From contig JABLWZ010000006.1 of NCBI GenBank assembly GCA_013178275.1, forward strand, positions 303,151 through 367,150: a stretch of DNA of 64,000 nt. Direction: 5' to 3'. Position 1 is the first letter of the stretch. Every line of letters starts with the position of its first letter. This stretch comes from Bacillota bacterium (lineage in GTDB: Bacteria; Bacillota; Ch66; Ch109). This document shows positions 52,063 through 61,825 of the stretch, in pieces. Made by a program: the position numbers and the translations under genes. The notes beneath the pieces were generated by a model. It made no database searches and had not been told where the DNA came from. It saw nothing but the letters and a program-made list of their open reading frames with translations.

Positions 52063-53679
52063 TCAGCTTCGGTTATTGATGCTCCAGGGTATCCTTATCC
52101 GAAAGGTGGCCCCGCCCCATTCGTTCCGGTCGGCCTCTATCGAGCCGCCGTACGAGGTAACTATGGAATGGACGATCGCCAGCCCCAACCCCATACCCTC
52201 TCCTCCCGGGCGGGTGGTGAAAAACGGCTCGAAGGCCCTCGCCCTGACTTCCTGGCTCAACCCGATCCCGTTGTCGCTGATCTCGATCTGGATCTGGTCC
52301 TTGAGTTCGGTCCGGCACTCTATCCGCCGCTCCATCCGGCCCGATTCCGCTATCGACTGGATGGAGTTCAGCACCAGGTTGATGATTATCTCTTCCATCC
52401 GGGCCGGCTGGCTGAGGATCGGGGGCAGACCCGGGTCAAGACTTTTGGCTACCCGGATCCGGTTCTTCTTGATGGTCTCCCCCAGCATGACCAGGGCGTT
52501 CTCGATGGCGTCGTTGAAGCTGCAGTACTCGGAGTGAGGCCGCTGTTCGGTACGGATGGAGGAGCGTATGTTTTTTATATAGTTGTCTATACGCTCCGCC
52601 TGGTTGGATATCTTCTGCAGGCTTTCGGCCACCCGGACCATGTCCAGGTCCTTTCCCCGCTTGTACCAGTATAGCAGGCTGTCCGCTATGACCTTGAGCG
52701 AGTTTAGGGGCTGGTTTATCTCGTGGGCGATGCCGGCCGCCATTATTCCCAGGGAAACTAGCTTTTCGGCGTGTGCGATCCTCTCCTGGGTTTCCAGCCT
52801 TTCCTTCTCGGCCTGCTTGGTATCGGAGATATCCCGGATCGACTCGATCGCCCCCACGAAGTTTCCCCGGCTGTCGCAGAGGGGGGTGGCCTTGCCCCAG
52901 AGTGTGGCTCCCACCCCTTTGACGCACGGGGTGTAAGACTCCGCGATCACCACCTGACGGTCCTTGCGGATGAAGAAATACTCGCTCTCGATCTCAGGGT
53001 CGATCTCGAAGACCAGGTCGATCAGGATGGGTCGGCGGTGGCCGTAGAAGGGGATGGAGTATTCGTAGTCTCCCTTGCCCAGCATGTCTTCCGCCTTGAA
53101 CCCGGTCATGTCCTCGATCGCCTGGTTCCACGCTATCACCCGGCCCTCCATATCGATCACTAAGGTGGGATCGGGCAGGAAGTTAATGATGTCCGCCAGC
53201 CGCTGATTGGTATCCCGCAGGGCATCCTCGGCCAGCCGGCGCTTGGTGATCTCGTAGCCCACCCCCAGGAACCCGGTGAAAACCCCATCGCGGTCGAAAG
53301 TCGGCCGGCCGCTGATCTCGAAGATGCGCAGGCTTCCGTCTTTGTGGCGCAGCTTTACCTCATACAGCGTAAACGCCTTTTTCCGTTTTATGGCGGCGTC
53401 CATTATCCTGACGACCTTCCGGGTGTATTCCTTATCGAACCGCTTTAAAAAGCGTTTTTCAAACACCTCTTCGGTCTGGTACCCCAGGAGGTCCCAGACC
53501 TGGGGGCTGAGGTAGACCAGCTCCTTACTGCTGTCCATTTCCCAGATCAGGGCGTTGCTGCTTTCCACCAGACCCTGAAACCGGTCCCGGCTGTCCTGCA
53601 GCTCCGACTCGAGTTCCAAGATCCTCTGCCGCAGGATCTGTATCTCTTCTTTCACGTTATCGTTTTGCCTTGTGGACAC
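52063..53679 (-). CDS. PAS-domain soluble sensor histidine kinase
   Basis: A 538-residue kinase without membrane segments: N-terminal coiled coil (about 5-30), two PAS/PAC modules (about 30-145 and 155-285; NALIWEMDSSKELVYLSPQV, DPTLVIDMEGRVIAWNQAIE), a HisKA domain with IAAGIAHEINQPLNSLK-type H box (MAAGIAHEINQPLNSL), N box LVLNSIQSIAESG, and G boxes DNGIGLS and GEGMGLGLAIVHS. NtrB-like. The GTG start at 53679 is uncertain; a GTG at 53655 is also possible. Eight bases separate it from its regulator. The signal is cytoplasmic, perhaps redox or energy state, but no cofactor motif is visible. Confidence 0.9.
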   Translation of the reverse strand: MSTRQNDNVKEEIQILRQRILELESELQDSRDRFQGLVESSNALIWEMDSSKELVYLSPQVWDLLGYQTEEVFEKRFLKRFDKEYTRKVVRIMDAAIKRKKAFTLYEVKLRHKDGSLRIFEISGRPTFDRDGVFTGFLGVGYEITKRRLAEDALRDTNQRLADIINFLPDPTLVIDMEGRVIAWNQAIEDMTGFKAEDMLGKGDYEYSIPFYGHRRPILIDLVFEIDPEIESEYFFIRKDRQVVIAESYTPCVKGVGATLWGKATPLCDSRGNFVGAIESIRDISDTKQAEKERLETQERIAHAEKLVSLGIMAAGIAHEINQPLNSLKVIADSLLYWYKRGKDLDMVRVAESLQKISNQAERIDNYIKNIRSSIRTEQRPHSEYCSFNDAIENALVMLGETIKKNRIRVAKSLDPGLPPILSQPARMEEIIINLVLNSIQSIAESGRMERRIECRTELKDQIQIEISDNGIGLSQEVRARAFEPFFTTRPGGEGMGLGLAIVHSIVTSYGGSIEADRNEWGGATFRIRIPWSINNRS

Positions 53680-54067
53680 CGGCTAAAGATCCCACCTACA
53701 ACGTATTTGCTGGAAATCAACACAACCCGGCGTTCATCACTGACACCGGGTCTCGGGGGACAGCCAGCCTATGTGGTGATACGGTTTCATGGCTGAAGCC
53801 ATGTTTATGGAACCGCCGATTTAATCTGGCCGTATCTTATTTATTAGCCTCCGGATCGCTCATAAAACCGTTCTGGCTGACTTCTTTGTCTAAGCCCCGG
53901 TGCAATAATAAACATCCTTATTTAATATTTGGTTAAATATGTTCAACAAAAATTTGGCATTTCCCTGCAAAGCGAGTAGAAATTAATCGAATCTTCCCCT
54001 CAATACACTCGACCTCCGCCGAATTTTCGACGAAGGTCGATCTGTTTCCTCCCGGTTCACGGCCGAT
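53680..54067. other. Gap between the kinase gene and trpA
   Basis: About 390 AT-richer bases with no gene. Hairpins: ACCCGG/CCGGGT at 53725-53751 (in the kinase leader), CATGGCT-GA-AGCCATG at 53788-53803, and TCGACCT/AGGTCGA at 54009-54040, which is about 30 bases beyond the trpA stop and may end the trp operon although it has no U-run. No sigma-A promoter stood out. Confidence 0.5.
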
Positions 54068-54826
54068 TCATCCCGAGATAATCTCGCGGAAGACATCGGT
54101 GCGGGGTCCCGATTCGTCAATCAGCGCACTCCCGATGATGGCCGCGTCAGCCACCCGGCCTACCTCCCTGACCTGCCGGGAGGTCGAGATGCCGAATCCC
54201 ACCGCGAGCGGCAGGCTGGTAGCCTTCCTGACCCGGCCTAAAAACAGCGGGAGTTCCACGGGCAGTTCCCCGCGCGCCCCGGTGACCCCGGTCAGCGATA
54301 CGCAGTAAATGAACCCCGATGCCCGGGACGCCACCTCTTTTATCCGCTCGTCGCTGCTGGTGGGAGCCAGCAGGTAGACGAGGTCGATCCCGTGCTTCTT
54401 GAGTTCCGACTCCAGCTCGCCCCCCTCCTCGGGCGGGAGATCTGGGATTATCAGCCCGTCCACGCCGGCCGCCGCGAACCGGCTGGCCGCCTCGGCCAGA
54501 CCGCGGTTGTAGATGGGGTTGTAATAGCTCATCAGCAGCAGGGGCGTCTCGAAGCCCTGCTCACGCAGGCGGCTGACCATTTCGAGGATGCCTTCCAGCG
54601 TGGTGCCGGACTTCAGGGCGCGCTGTCCCGCCTGCTGGATTACCGGCCCATCAGCCACCGGATCGGAGAAGGGCACCCCCAGCTCGATCAGGTCGGCCCC
54701 CGCGGCGGCCAGTTCCTGGACCGCTCTGGCGGTGGTCTCCAGGTCCGGGTCCCCCGCCATGATGTAGGGTATGACCCCAGTCTTCCCGGACTCGTTTATT
54801 CGATTGAAGGCCGCGCTAATTCGCAT
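54068..54826 (-). CDS. trpA: Tryptophan synthase alpha chain
   Basis: Cleaves indole-3-glycerol phosphate to indole and glyceraldehyde-3-phosphate. A 252-residue TIM barrel: [15 protein letters not shown] (catalytic Glu replaced at its usual alignment by ELGVPFSDP context, with Glu in [12 protein letters not shown]), catalytic Asp region [19 protein letters not shown], and phosphate-binding [10 protein letters not shown]. It overlaps trpB by 11 bases; last gene of the operon. Confidence 0.95.
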   Translation of the reverse strand: MRISAAFNRINESGKTGVIPYIMAGDPDLETTARAVQELAAAGADLIELGVPFSDPVADGPVIQQAGQRALKSGTTLEGILEMVSRLREQGFETPLLLMSYYNPIYNRGLAEAASRFAAAGVDGLIIPDLPPEEGGELESELKKHGIDLVYLLAPTSSDERIKEVASRASGFIYCVSLTGVTGARGELPVELPLFLGRVRKATSLPLAVGFGISTSRQVREVGRVADAAIIGSALIDESGPRTDVFREIISG

Positions 54827-56021
54827 CTTTTTCCCCCCTTAAGATTCGCGCCACTGACTCCACGTCCTTGTCCCCCCGGCCCGAGAGGCAGACCACCACG
54901 ACCTGGTCCCGGGACATCCGGGAGGCGTTCGCCGAAAGCCAGGCCAGGGCATGGGAGCTTTCCAGGGCCGGGATGATGCCCTCGGTCAGGGACAGGAGCT
55001 GCAGGGCCGCCAGGGCCTCCTCGTCGGTCGCCGCGTGGTATTCCGCGCGGCCGATGTCCCTCAGGTAGCTGTGCTCCGGCCCCACCCCGGGGTAGTCCAG
55101 GCCGGCGGATACCGAGTAAGCCTCCTCGACCTGCCCCTCCTGGTCCTGTAAAAGGTAGCTCAGGGAGCCGTGCAGCACCCCTCGGCGTCCGCGGTTGAGG
55201 GACGCGGCGTGGAGACCGGTGTCCAGGCCCCTCCCCGCGGCCTCCACCCCGATCAGTTTTACCTCGGGATCGTCCAGGAAGGGGTAGAATATCCCCATGG
55301 CGTTGCTCCCCCCGCCCACGCAGGCCACCACGCAGTCGGGCAGCCGGGACTCGGCGGAGATGATCTGTTCCTTTACCTCGTCCCCGATCACCCGCTGAAA
55401 GTCACGGACCATCATGGGGTAGGGGTGGGTGCCCACCACAGACCCGATGATGTAGTGGGTGTCCCGGACATTGGTGACCCAGTCGCGCATGGCCTCGTTG
55501 GTGGCGTCCTTCAGGGTGCGGCTGCCGCTCTTTACCGGGCGGACCTCCGCCCCCAGGAGCTGCATGCGGAAAACATTCAGGGCCTGGCGCTTGATATCCT
55601 CCTCGCCCATGTAGACGACACAGTCCAGGCCGAACCGGGCGGCCACGGTGGCCGCGGCGACCCCGTGCTGGCCCGCCCCGGTCTCCGCTATCACCCGCCG
55701 CTTGCCCATCCGCACCGCCAGCAGGGCCTGCCCCAGGGCGTTGTTGATCTTGTGCGAACCGGTGTGGTTCAGGTCCTCGCGCTTGAGGTATACCTTCGGC
55801 CCCCCCAGGTGTTCGCTCAGCCGGCCGGCGAGGTACAGCAGGGACGGCCGTCCCGCGTACTCGGCCAGGGCGGCCTTGAACTCCTTTTGAAAAGTGGGGT
55901 CCGCTTTCGCCCGCTCGTACTCCCGTGTCAGTTCCTCCACTGCGGTCATCAGGGTCTCGGGAACGAACCGGCCCCCGTAATCGCCGTACCTGCCCCTCTG
56001 GTCAGGGTAGTTGTATGCCAT
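54816..56021 (-). CDS. trpB: Tryptophan synthase beta chain
   Basis: PLP enzyme that joins indole and serine. 401 residues: PLP Lys in [20 protein letters not shown], phosphate loop [13 protein letters not shown], and C-terminal [11 protein letters not shown] start at ATG 56021 ([19 protein letters not shown]), 8 bases after AAAAGGAG; earlier in-frame starts at 56045 and 56027 would overlap the ribosome site. TrpB1 type by length and start motif. Confidence 0.95.
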   Translation of the reverse strand: MAYNYPDQRGRYGDYGGRFVPETLMTAVEELTREYERAKADPTFQKEFKAALAEYAGRPSLLYLAGRLSEHLGGPKVYLKREDLNHTGSHKINNALGQALLAVRMGKRRVIAETGAGQHGVAAATVAARFGLDCVVYMGEEDIKRQALNVFRMQLLGAEVRPVKSGSRTLKDATNEAMRDWVTNVRDTHYIIGSVVGTHPYPMMVRDFQRVIGDEVKEQIISAESRLPDCVVACVGGGSNAMGIFYPFLDDPEVKLIGVEAAGRGLDTGLHAASLNRGRRGVLHGSLSYLLQDQEGQVEEAYSVSAGLDYPGVGPEHSYLRDIGRAEYHAATDEEALAALQLLSLTEGIIPALESSHALAWLSANASRMSRDQVVVVCLSGRGDKDVESVARILRGEKDAN

Positions 56022-56035
56022 ATCCATCTCTCCTT

Positions 56036-56680
56036 TTAGGCGCACCTTTTCTCAGCCTGGCGCACCGCGTTGATGAAGGCGCTGAGTTTGTAAGGGTCCT
56101 TCTTCCCGGGCCGGGCCTCGACCCCGCTGGATACATCGACCGCGTAGGGCTGGGACCTCTCAATGGCCATCGCCACGTTGTAAGGGTTCAGCCCCCCGCC
56201 CAGGATGATGCGCGGGCTCCCGTTTCCGACACCCCGCACCCACTCCCAGGGAAAGCTCATCCCGGTCCCGCCCGATCTTCCGCCCACGCTGGAGTCCAGC
56301 ACCACCAGGTCAGTCTCCCAACGGTCCAGGCCCTCCAGGTCCAGCGTGGTGGCGACCCGTACGGCTTTGATGGCCCGGGGGCCGAATCCCCGGTAAAACT
56401 CGGGGGTTTCCCGTCCGTGAAACTGCAAATAGTCCAGCCGGCAGCAGCGGTCAATCTCTTTGACCTCTTCCAGCGGCTGGTCCATGAACACCCCCACTCG
56501 GGCGATCCCGCCGGGCAGCTCCGCGATCAGGCGGCAGGCCTGGCTGGTGGTCAAACGCCGGGGGCTCCGGCAGAAGATCAGCCCCAGGTAGTCCGCCCCC
56601 AGTTCCACCGCCAGGCGGGCGTCTTCGATATCGGTTATCCCGCAGATCTTGATTTTTATTTTTTCATCGCTGATGCTCAT
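56036..56680 (-). CDS. trpF: Phosphoribosylanthranilate isomerase
   Basis: A 214-residue TIM barrel catalysing the Amadori rearrangement of PRA to CdRP. Catalytic Cys in [35 protein letters not shown], catalytic Asp in [20 protein letters not shown], and phosphate motif [10 protein letters not shown]. It lies between trpC and trpB; ribosome site GTGGAG. Confidence 0.94.
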   Translation of the reverse strand: MSISDEKIKIKICGITDIEDARLAVELGADYLGLIFCRSPRRLTTSQACRLIAELPGGIARVGVFMDQPLEEVKEIDRCCRLDYLQFHGRETPEFYRGFGPRAIKAVRVATTLDLEGLDRWETDLVVLDSSVGGRSGGTGMSFPWEWVRGVGNGSPRIILGGGLNPYNVAMAIERSQPYAVDVSSGVEARPGKKDPYKLSAFINAVRQAEKRCA

Positions 56681-56698
56681 CGGTCTGCTCCACTTCTT

Positions 56699-57472
56699 TC
56701 ATCCAAGCAGCTGCTTAATCTTGTCGGCAGGGTCCTCAGCCTGCACCAGGCTTTCCCCCACCAGTATGGCGTCGTACCCTAGCCGCTCCAGTCCCTGCAC
56801 CTGGGCGCGGTCCCGTATCCCGCTCTCCGCCACGGTTATCACCCCGGGCGGTATCCCGCGGCGCAGGCTGCCGTGCAGCCCGGCGTCTATCGCCAGCGTG
56901 TCCAGGTCGCGGCAGTTGACCCCGATGATCCCGCTTCCCGCCGCCAGCGCCAGCTCGACCTCGGGAAACGAGTGAACCTCGACCAGGGCCTCGATCCCCG
57001 CCTCCCTGCACTCGGCCAGGAGCCCCTCCAGCTGGTTCCCGAGCATCCGGGCGATCAGCAGGACCGCGCTGGCCCCACATTCCGCCGCCATCCAGACCTG
57101 ATAGGGGTCGATGACGAAGTCCTTGCAGAGGACCGGCAGCCTGGTGGCGATGCAGGCCTCCCGCAGGTCCTGGAGGCTTCCCTGGAAGTGGTTCTCCTCG
57201 GTCAGCACCGATACGGCCCGGGCACCCGCCTTTTCGTACCTCACGGCGGTCTTGGCCGCGTCTATCCCGGGGGCGATCTGCCCCCGGCTGGGCGAGGCCC
57301 GCTTGACCTCCGCGATCACCGACATCCCTTTTATCGAGAGGTTCTCCGCCAGTCCCGGTTTATATGGCCGGGCTGCTTTAACCCGCTGCATGATGTGCTC
57401 CAGCGGCACCTGCCGCTTCAGCTGCCGCAGGCTTTCCCTTTTCTCCTGCGCGACCAGCTCCAGAAAACCCAT
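56699..57472 (-). CDS. trpC: Indole-3-glycerol phosphate synthase
   Basis: Ring-closing decarboxylation of CdRP. A 257-residue barrel: VIAEVKRASPSRGQI (catalytic Lys), VLCKDFVIDPYQVW (second catalytic Lys), GVNCRDLDTLAID, VAESGIRDRAQV. ATG 57472 is used because GAGGTG precedes it at 5 bases; a GTG at 57478 overlaps that site. Monofunctional, not fused to trpF. Confidence 0.94.
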   Translation of the reverse strand: MGFLELVAQEKRESLRQLKRQVPLEHIMQRVKAARPYKPGLAENLSIKGMSVIAEVKRASPSRGQIAPGIDAAKTAVRYEKAGARAVSVLTEENHFQGSLQDLREACIATRLPVLCKDFVIDPYQVWMAAECGASAVLLIARMLGNQLEGLLAECREAGIEALVEVHSFPEVELALAAGSGIIGVNCRDLDTLAIDAGLHGSLRRGIPPGVITVAESGIRDRAQVQGLERLGYDAILVGESLVQAEDPADKIKQLLG

Positions 57473-57488
57473 TTTCACACCTCGCTGT

Positions 57489-58559
57489 CTAACTGGCCAT
57501 CTCCTGCCGCTTGGAAGGCTGGCTCTGGGTAAATGACGCCAGCTCCCTGAGTTTGCCCCGGGCGGCCCCCGAGTCTATCGCCTGCGCGGCCTTCTGGATA
57601 CCGTTTTTGATCTCCTCGATGATGTCGACCTCCTCGCCGCCGGTCTCCTGGTGGCTGGCCGCGGCTATGGCGGCTCCCGCGTTCAGCAGGACCACATCCC
57701 GCTGCGGCCCGGATGCCCCCTCGAACAGCCGGCGGATGATGGCCGCGTTCTCCGGCGCCGTCCCTCCCTGCAGTTCCTCGACCGGGGCGGGGTTTAGCCC
57801 CAGTTCCGACGCCCCCAGGTAAAACTCTTCCACCCCTCTGCCGCTCACCGCGTAAAGGAGGTTGGGTCCCAGAAGCGACAGTTCGTCCAGGCCTCCCGCC
57901 CCGTGAACCACGTAAGCGCTGCGGTTCCCCATGTGGTGCAGGGCGTGGGCCAGCTTTTTCGCCAGCCCGGCGCTGAACACCCCCATCAGCTGCACCGGCG
58001 CACCCGCCGGGTTGGTGAGCGGTCCCAGCACGTTGAAGATGGTTCGGATGCCGATCTCCCGCCGGGTGGGCGCGGCATGCCTCATCGCCAGGTGGAAGGT
58101 GGGCGCGAACAGGAAGCCGATCCCCACCCCCCGGATGCAGTCCTCAACCTGCGCTGGTTCCAGGTCCACCCGGACCCCCAGCGCCTCCAGCACGTCAGCG
58201 CTGCCGCAGCGGCTGGAAACCGCCCGGTTGCCGTGCTTGGCCACCGGCATGCCCGCGGCCGATACCACCAGGGCAGCGGCGGTCGAGATGTTGAAGGTCA
58301 TCGCCCCGTCTCCCCCGGTGCCGCAGGTGTCTATCAGCCTCATCCCCGGCAGGTTCAGCCGGACGGCCTTGCCCTGCATGACCCGGGCGGCGCAGCTGAT
58401 CTCATCGACCGTCTCGCCCTTCATCCTCAGGGCGGTTATGAAGGAGGCCACCTGGGCGGGAGTGGCCTGCCCCGACATTACCTCCTCCATGGCGGAGGTC
58501 ATCGCCTCCGGCGAGAGGTCCTCCATCATGACCAGTTTCTCGATACACTCTTTGATCAT
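57489..58559 (-). CDS. trpD: Anthranilate phosphoribosyltransferase
   Basis: Adds phosphoribose from PRPP to anthranilate. 356 residues with N-terminal helical domain, PRPP loop IDTCGTGGDGAMTFNIS, KHGNRAVSSRCGSADVLEAL, and RTIFNVLGPLTNPAGAPVQL. GAGGAGG precedes the ATG. 15 bases downstream of trpG. Confidence 0.95.
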   Translation of the reverse strand: MIKECIEKLVMMEDLSPEAMTSAMEEVMSGQATPAQVASFITALRMKGETVDEISCAARVMQGKAVRLNLPGMRLIDTCGTGGDGAMTFNISTAAALVVSAAGMPVAKHGNRAVSSRCGSADVLEALGVRVDLEPAQVEDCIRGVGIGFLFAPTFHLAMRHAAPTRREIGIRTIFNVLGPLTNPAGAPVQLMGVFSAGLAKKLAHALHHMGNRSAYVVHGAGGLDELSLLGPNLLYAVSGRGVEEFYLGASELGLNPAPVEELQGGTAPENAAIIRRLFEGASGPQRDVVLLNAGAAIAAASHQETGGEEVDIIEEIKNGIQKAAQAIDSGAARGKLRELASFTQSQPSKRQEMAS

Positions 58560-58574
58560 CTCTTCTCATCCTCC

Positions 58575-59159
58575 TCATCTCGTCAGTTGATTTTCCCGGG
58601 CCTGCAGAAAGTTCTGCAGGAGCTGTCGTCCCTCTCTGGTCAGGACCGACTCGGGGTGAAACTGGACTCCCCAGGTCTGCGTCCCTCTGTATCGCAGTCC
58701 CATCACCGTGCCATCGCTGGTCTCGGCCACTATCTCCAGCTCCCCGGGCACAGTCTCCCGCTCCACCACCAGCGAGTGATAGCGGGTGGCGGTAAACGGC
58801 CGCGGCAGGTCCGCGAATATCCCCTCCCCGTGGTGGTAGATCTCGGAGGTCTTCCCGTGCATGACCGTCCCGCTCCGCACGACCTCCGCCCCGCTGACCT
58901 GGGCCAAGCACTGGTGCCCCAGGCAGACCCCGAGGATGGGTATCCGGCCTATAAACTCCTGTATGATGGCGGGGGCGTTGCCGGCGCTCTCGGGGCGTCC
59001 CGGGCCGGGTGAGACGACCAGGTGGGTGGGGTCCAGCTCCCGCACCGTTTCCACGTCCACGGCATCGTTTCTCCTGACCATTACCTGGGGGTGCAGCTCG
59101 CCCATCATCTGCGCCAAGTTGTAAGTAAATGAGTCGTAGTTGTCAATTATCAAGATCAT
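58575..59159 (-). CDS. trpG: Anthranilate synthase component II (glutamine amidotransferase)
   Basis: Delivers ammonia from glutamine to TrpE. A 194-residue class I amidotransferase: [12 protein letters not shown], catalytic Cys in ILGVCLGHQCLAQ, His/Glu in VQFHPESVLT. It may also serve p-aminobenzoate synthesis (PabA), as in Bacillus; no separate copy is visible here. It overlaps trpE by 17 bases. Confidence 0.95.
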   Translation of the reverse strand: MILIIDNYDSFTYNLAQMMGELHPQVMVRRNDAVDVETVRELDPTHLVVSPGPGRPESAGNAPAIIQEFIGRIPILGVCLGHQCLAQVSGAEVVRSGTVMHGKTSEIYHHGEGIFADLPRPFTATRYHSLVVERETVPGELEIVAETSDGTVMGLRYRGTQTWGVQFHPESVLTREGRQLLQNFLQARENQLTR

Positions 59160-60681
59160 GGTGGGACACCTCCAGCAGATTCAGTGCGCTGACCATCGCC
59201 TGTGATTTATGCCTTATCTCCAGGTGCTCGTTCAGGGGGATGGAGTCAGCGACTATCCCGGCTCCCACCTGGAAGGAAACCTGGTCCCCCGCCCGCACCA
59301 TGGTGCGTATCACTATCGCGGTGTCCAGGTCGCCGTGAAAACTGATGTACCCCAGCGCCCCCGCGTAGGGTCCCCGGGGGGTGGTCTCCAGCCCCGCGAT
59401 CAGTTCCATGGCCCTTATCTTGGGCGCCCCCGACAGGGTCCCGGCGGGGAAGGTGCTACAGATCAGGGAGAGCGCGTCCTCCCCCTCCCGCAGCCTCCCG
59501 GTGACGTTGGAGACTATGTGCATGACGTGCGAGTAGAACTCGACCGCCATCAGCTCCTCGACCTGGACGGTGCCGTAGTCGCAGACCCTCCCCAGGTCGT
59601 TGCGGGCCAGGTCCACCAGCATGATGTGCTCCGCCCGCTCCTTTTCGTCCGCCAGCAGTTCGGCGGCCAGCTCCTGGTCGGCCGCCCGGCCGCCGCCCCG
59701 CCGCCGGGTCCCCGCTATCGGGCGGATGCTGGCCCGTCCCGATTCCAGCTTGACGTGCGCCTCGGGCGAGGACCCGATTATCTCGAAGTCCCGGCAGTTC
59801 AGGTAGAACATGTAGGGCGACGGGTTGACCAGGCGCAGCGCCCGGTAGAGTTCCAGCCCCGAGGCGGTGGTGCCCACCGAGAACCTCTGGGACAGGACTA
59901 TCTGGAAGATGTCGCCCGCGCTGATGTGTTCCTTGGCCTGCTCCACCAGGCGGCAGAACTGCTCGGGCTCCAGGTTGGACTGTATCCTTTCGGGCCTCTC
60001 CTCTGACGGAAGGTTCGGGAATATCGGCTGCATCCGGGACCCCCGGCCCCCGCTGTCTATCAACCTCTCGATCATGGACATTATCTTCTGCTCCGCCTGG
60101 AGGTAAAGCCGGTTTATCCCCTGATCCCCGCTCTCCCGATAGGCCCGACCCGCGTCCAGGTTGGTCAGGAACATCACCGACCGCTTCAGGTGATCGAAGA
60201 TGTACACCGAGTCGTAGAACATCAGGTAGACATCGGGGCAGACGGTGTGGTTGGGGTGCAGCGGCAGCCCCTCCAGCTGGCCCGCGAACTCGTAGCCGAA
60301 GTATCCGACCGCGCCGCCGCAGAAGCTGGGGCAGCCTTCGGGCCGGGCCGTCCGGTTTTGGTTTATGATCCCCCGCAGGGTCTCCACCACGCGGCCGCTG
60401 GTTTCCCGCACCTCACCCCCCGCATGGTCCTCGATCCGGGCCTTCTCTCCCCGGGCGGTGAAGGTCAGCTGCGGGCTCATCCCCAGGAAGGAGTAGCGGC
60501 CCACCTTCTCGCCCGCGATCACGCTCTCCAGGAGGAAGCAGCCGGGTTCCTCGATAAACGACTTCAGCGCGGAAATCGGGGTTATCTCATCCTCTATCAG
60601 TTCCACCCACACCGGGACCCGAAGCCCGGTCCGGGCCAGTCGGGCAAATTCCTTCAGGTCGGGTTTAAGCGGCAGTCCCAT
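59143..60681 (-). CDS. trpE: Anthranilate synthase component I
   Basis: Makes anthranilate from chorismate with TrpG. 512 residues. Feedback-site motif [20 protein letters not shown] near the N-terminus predicts inhibition by tryptophan. Chorismate-binding part: [56 protein letters not shown], and [23 protein letters not shown] precedes the ATG. It overlaps aroF by 17 bases. Confidence 0.96.
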   Translation of the reverse strand: MGLPLKPDLKEFARLARTGLRVPVWVELIEDEITPISALKSFIEEPGCFLLESVIAGEKVGRYSFLGMSPQLTFTARGEKARIEDHAGGEVRETSGRVVETLRGIINQNRTARPEGCPSFCGGAVGYFGYEFAGQLEGLPLHPNHTVCPDVYLMFYDSVYIFDHLKRSVMFLTNLDAGRAYRESGDQGINRLYLQAEQKIMSMIERLIDSGGRGSRMQPIFPNLPSEERPERIQSNLEPEQFCRLVEQAKEHISAGDIFQIVLSQRFSVGTTASGLELYRALRLVNPSPYMFYLNCRDFEIIGSSPEAHVKLESGRASIRPIAGTRRRGGGRAADQELAAELLADEKERAEHIMLVDLARNDLGRVCDYGTVQVEELMAVEFYSHVMHIVSNVTGRLREGEDALSLICSTFPAGTLSGAPKIRAMELIAGLETTPRGPYAGALGYISFHGDLDTAIVIRTMVRAGDQVSFQVGAGIVADSIPLNEHLEIRHKSQAMVSALNLLEVSHHDLDN

Positions 60682-61549
60682 GTTGTCCTCCCTCTATCGA
60701 TGCTATCCTTCTCCCCATCGCCGCGGCAATCTCCCGCAGCTCCCGCATCAGCCTCCCGAACTCCTCGGGAGAGAGCGACTGCTGGCCGTCGGACAGGGCC
60801 TGGTCGGGGTGCACGTGGACCTCGATCAGCAGGCTGTCGGCGCCCGCCGCCAGGGCCGCACGGGCCAGAGCCGGCACCAGTTCCCTCCGGCCGCAGCCGT
60901 GGCTGGGGTCGACCATCAGCGGGAAGTCCGTCTGGTGCTGCAGCAGGGCCATGGCTCCCAGGTCGAGGGTGTTGCGGGTCATGGTCTCGAAGGTCCTTAT
61001 CCCCCTCTCGCAGAGGATTATCTGCTCGTTGCCGGCGCAGCGGATGTACTCCGCCGCGTCCAGCCACTCCCTGATGGTGGCGGCCAGTCCCCTTTTCAGG
61101 ACTATAGGCTTTTGGTAGGCCCCGGCCGCTGTCAGGAGGGGGAAGTTCTGCATGTTGCGGGAACCGATCTGGATGATGTCCGCCACCTGGGCGACCCGCG
61201 CCAGGTTCTCCAGGGAGGTGGATTCGGTGACCACCATCAGGCCGGTCCGCTCCCGAGCCTCGGCCAGCAGCTCCAGACCCTTTTCGCCCAGCCCCTGAAA
61301 GCTGTACGGGGAGGTCCGGGGTTTGTAGGCCCCGCCCCTGAGTCCCACCGCGCCCGCCTCGGCCACAGCCGCGGCGGTTTCCAGCAGCTGGCCGCGGTCC
61401 TCCACCGCGCAGGGACCCGCGATTACCATCAGGGTGCCGTCCCCCAGCGCGGTCTGCCGGCCGCCCAGGTGGAAACCCCGCTTTCGGATTTGACCGCCGG
61501 GCTGTTCGATCGCTGCTGCCTTGTCGTTCGTGTCGTCTGCTCTAAACAC
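60665..61549 (-). CDS. aroF: DAHP synthase (type I-beta)
   Basis: First step of the shikimate pathway: PEP plus erythrose-4-phosphate to DAHP. A 294-residue barrel of the KdsA-like I-beta class: [89 protein letters not shown]. The N-terminal ferredoxin-like regulatory domain of longer members is mostly missing (only about 35 residues precede the barrel), so Phe/Tyr feedback by that domain is unlikely. GTG start with AAAGGAG 8 bases upstream. First gene of the trp operon, so carbon entry is tied to tryptophan control. Confidence 0.93.
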   Translation of the reverse strand: MFRADDTNDKAAAIEQPGGQIRKRGFHLGGRQTALGDGTLMVIAGPCAVEDRGQLLETAAAVAEAGAVGLRGGAYKPRTSPYSFQGLGEKGLELLAEARERTGLMVVTESTSLENLARVAQVADIIQIGSRNMQNFPLLTAAGAYQKPIVLKRGLAATIREWLDAAEYIRCAGNEQIILCERGIRTFETMTRNTLDLGAMALLQHQTDFPLMVDPSHGCGRRELVPALARAALAAGADSLLIEVHVHPDQALSDGQQSLSPEEFGRLMRELREIAAAMGRRIASIEGGQHGTAA

Positions 61550-61570
61550 TTATGGCTCCTTTCCCGGCCG

Positions 61571-61607
61571 AAAAACGAAAAAGCCCCAGACCCGTAAGCC
61601 TGGCGCT
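61571..61607 (-). terminator. Attenuator terminator of the aroF-trp operon
   Basis: On the reverse strand AGCGCCAGGC, loop, GGGTCTGGGGCT (61607-61582) followed by TTTTTCGTTTTT. It lies between the promoter and aroF, thus a regulated terminator. Confidence 0.7.
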
Positions 61608-61625
61608 AAAAAGCCAACCAAGTTT

Positions 61626-61674
61626 CTCGGCTCGTCTTCACTCTTCTAACTGGGTACTCGTCTCCACTCGTCTG
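61626..61674 (-). promoter_or_regulatory. TRAP-like (G/U)AG repeat array in the trp leader
   Basis: On the reverse strand NAG triplets recur almost every 5 bases: CAG 61674, GAG 61669, GAG 61664, GAG 61659, CAG 61652, UAG 61648, GAG 61643, AAG 61638, GAG 61633, GAG 61628 (first base of each). Seven of ten are GAG or UAG, with two-base spacers over most of the array. This is the binding-site pattern of the trp RNA-binding attenuation protein. The attenuator terminator follows 19 bases later. The array also forms two imperfect 19-bp direct repeats. Confidence 0.7.
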
Positions 61675-61695
61675 GTGTATACAATTGCTAAACCT

Positions 61696-61725
61696 ATTTT
61701 ATTGAATCCTCCTGGTGGATGTCAA
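61696..61725 (-). promoter_or_regulatory. Sigma-A promoter of the aroF-trp operon
   Basis: On the reverse strand TTGACA (61725-61720), 18-bp spacer, TAAAAT (61701-61696). Start near 61688, about 14 bases before the first triplet of the array. Confidence 0.7.
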
Positions 61726-61825
61726 CAAGTATTTTGAGCAGGGTCAGCGCCGGTTGTCCGAAACTGATGTAATTTCCGGCTGGACGGGTTATTATAAAAA
61801 TAGATTTGCTGGAAGGGAGGATTCC

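Noticed and set aside
53954..53970. Sigma-54-like promoter TTGGCATTTCCCTGCA near the NtrC-type regulator
   Set aside because: The GG and GC elements are 9 bases apart instead of the required 10, and it faces away from the adjacent genes.
61608..61643. Possible trp leader peptide starting at GTG on the reverse strand (ends ETWLAF)
   Set aside because: Only one Trp codon, weak ribosome site, and the triplet array explains the region better. Ribosome-mediated attenuation normally shows tandem Trp codons.
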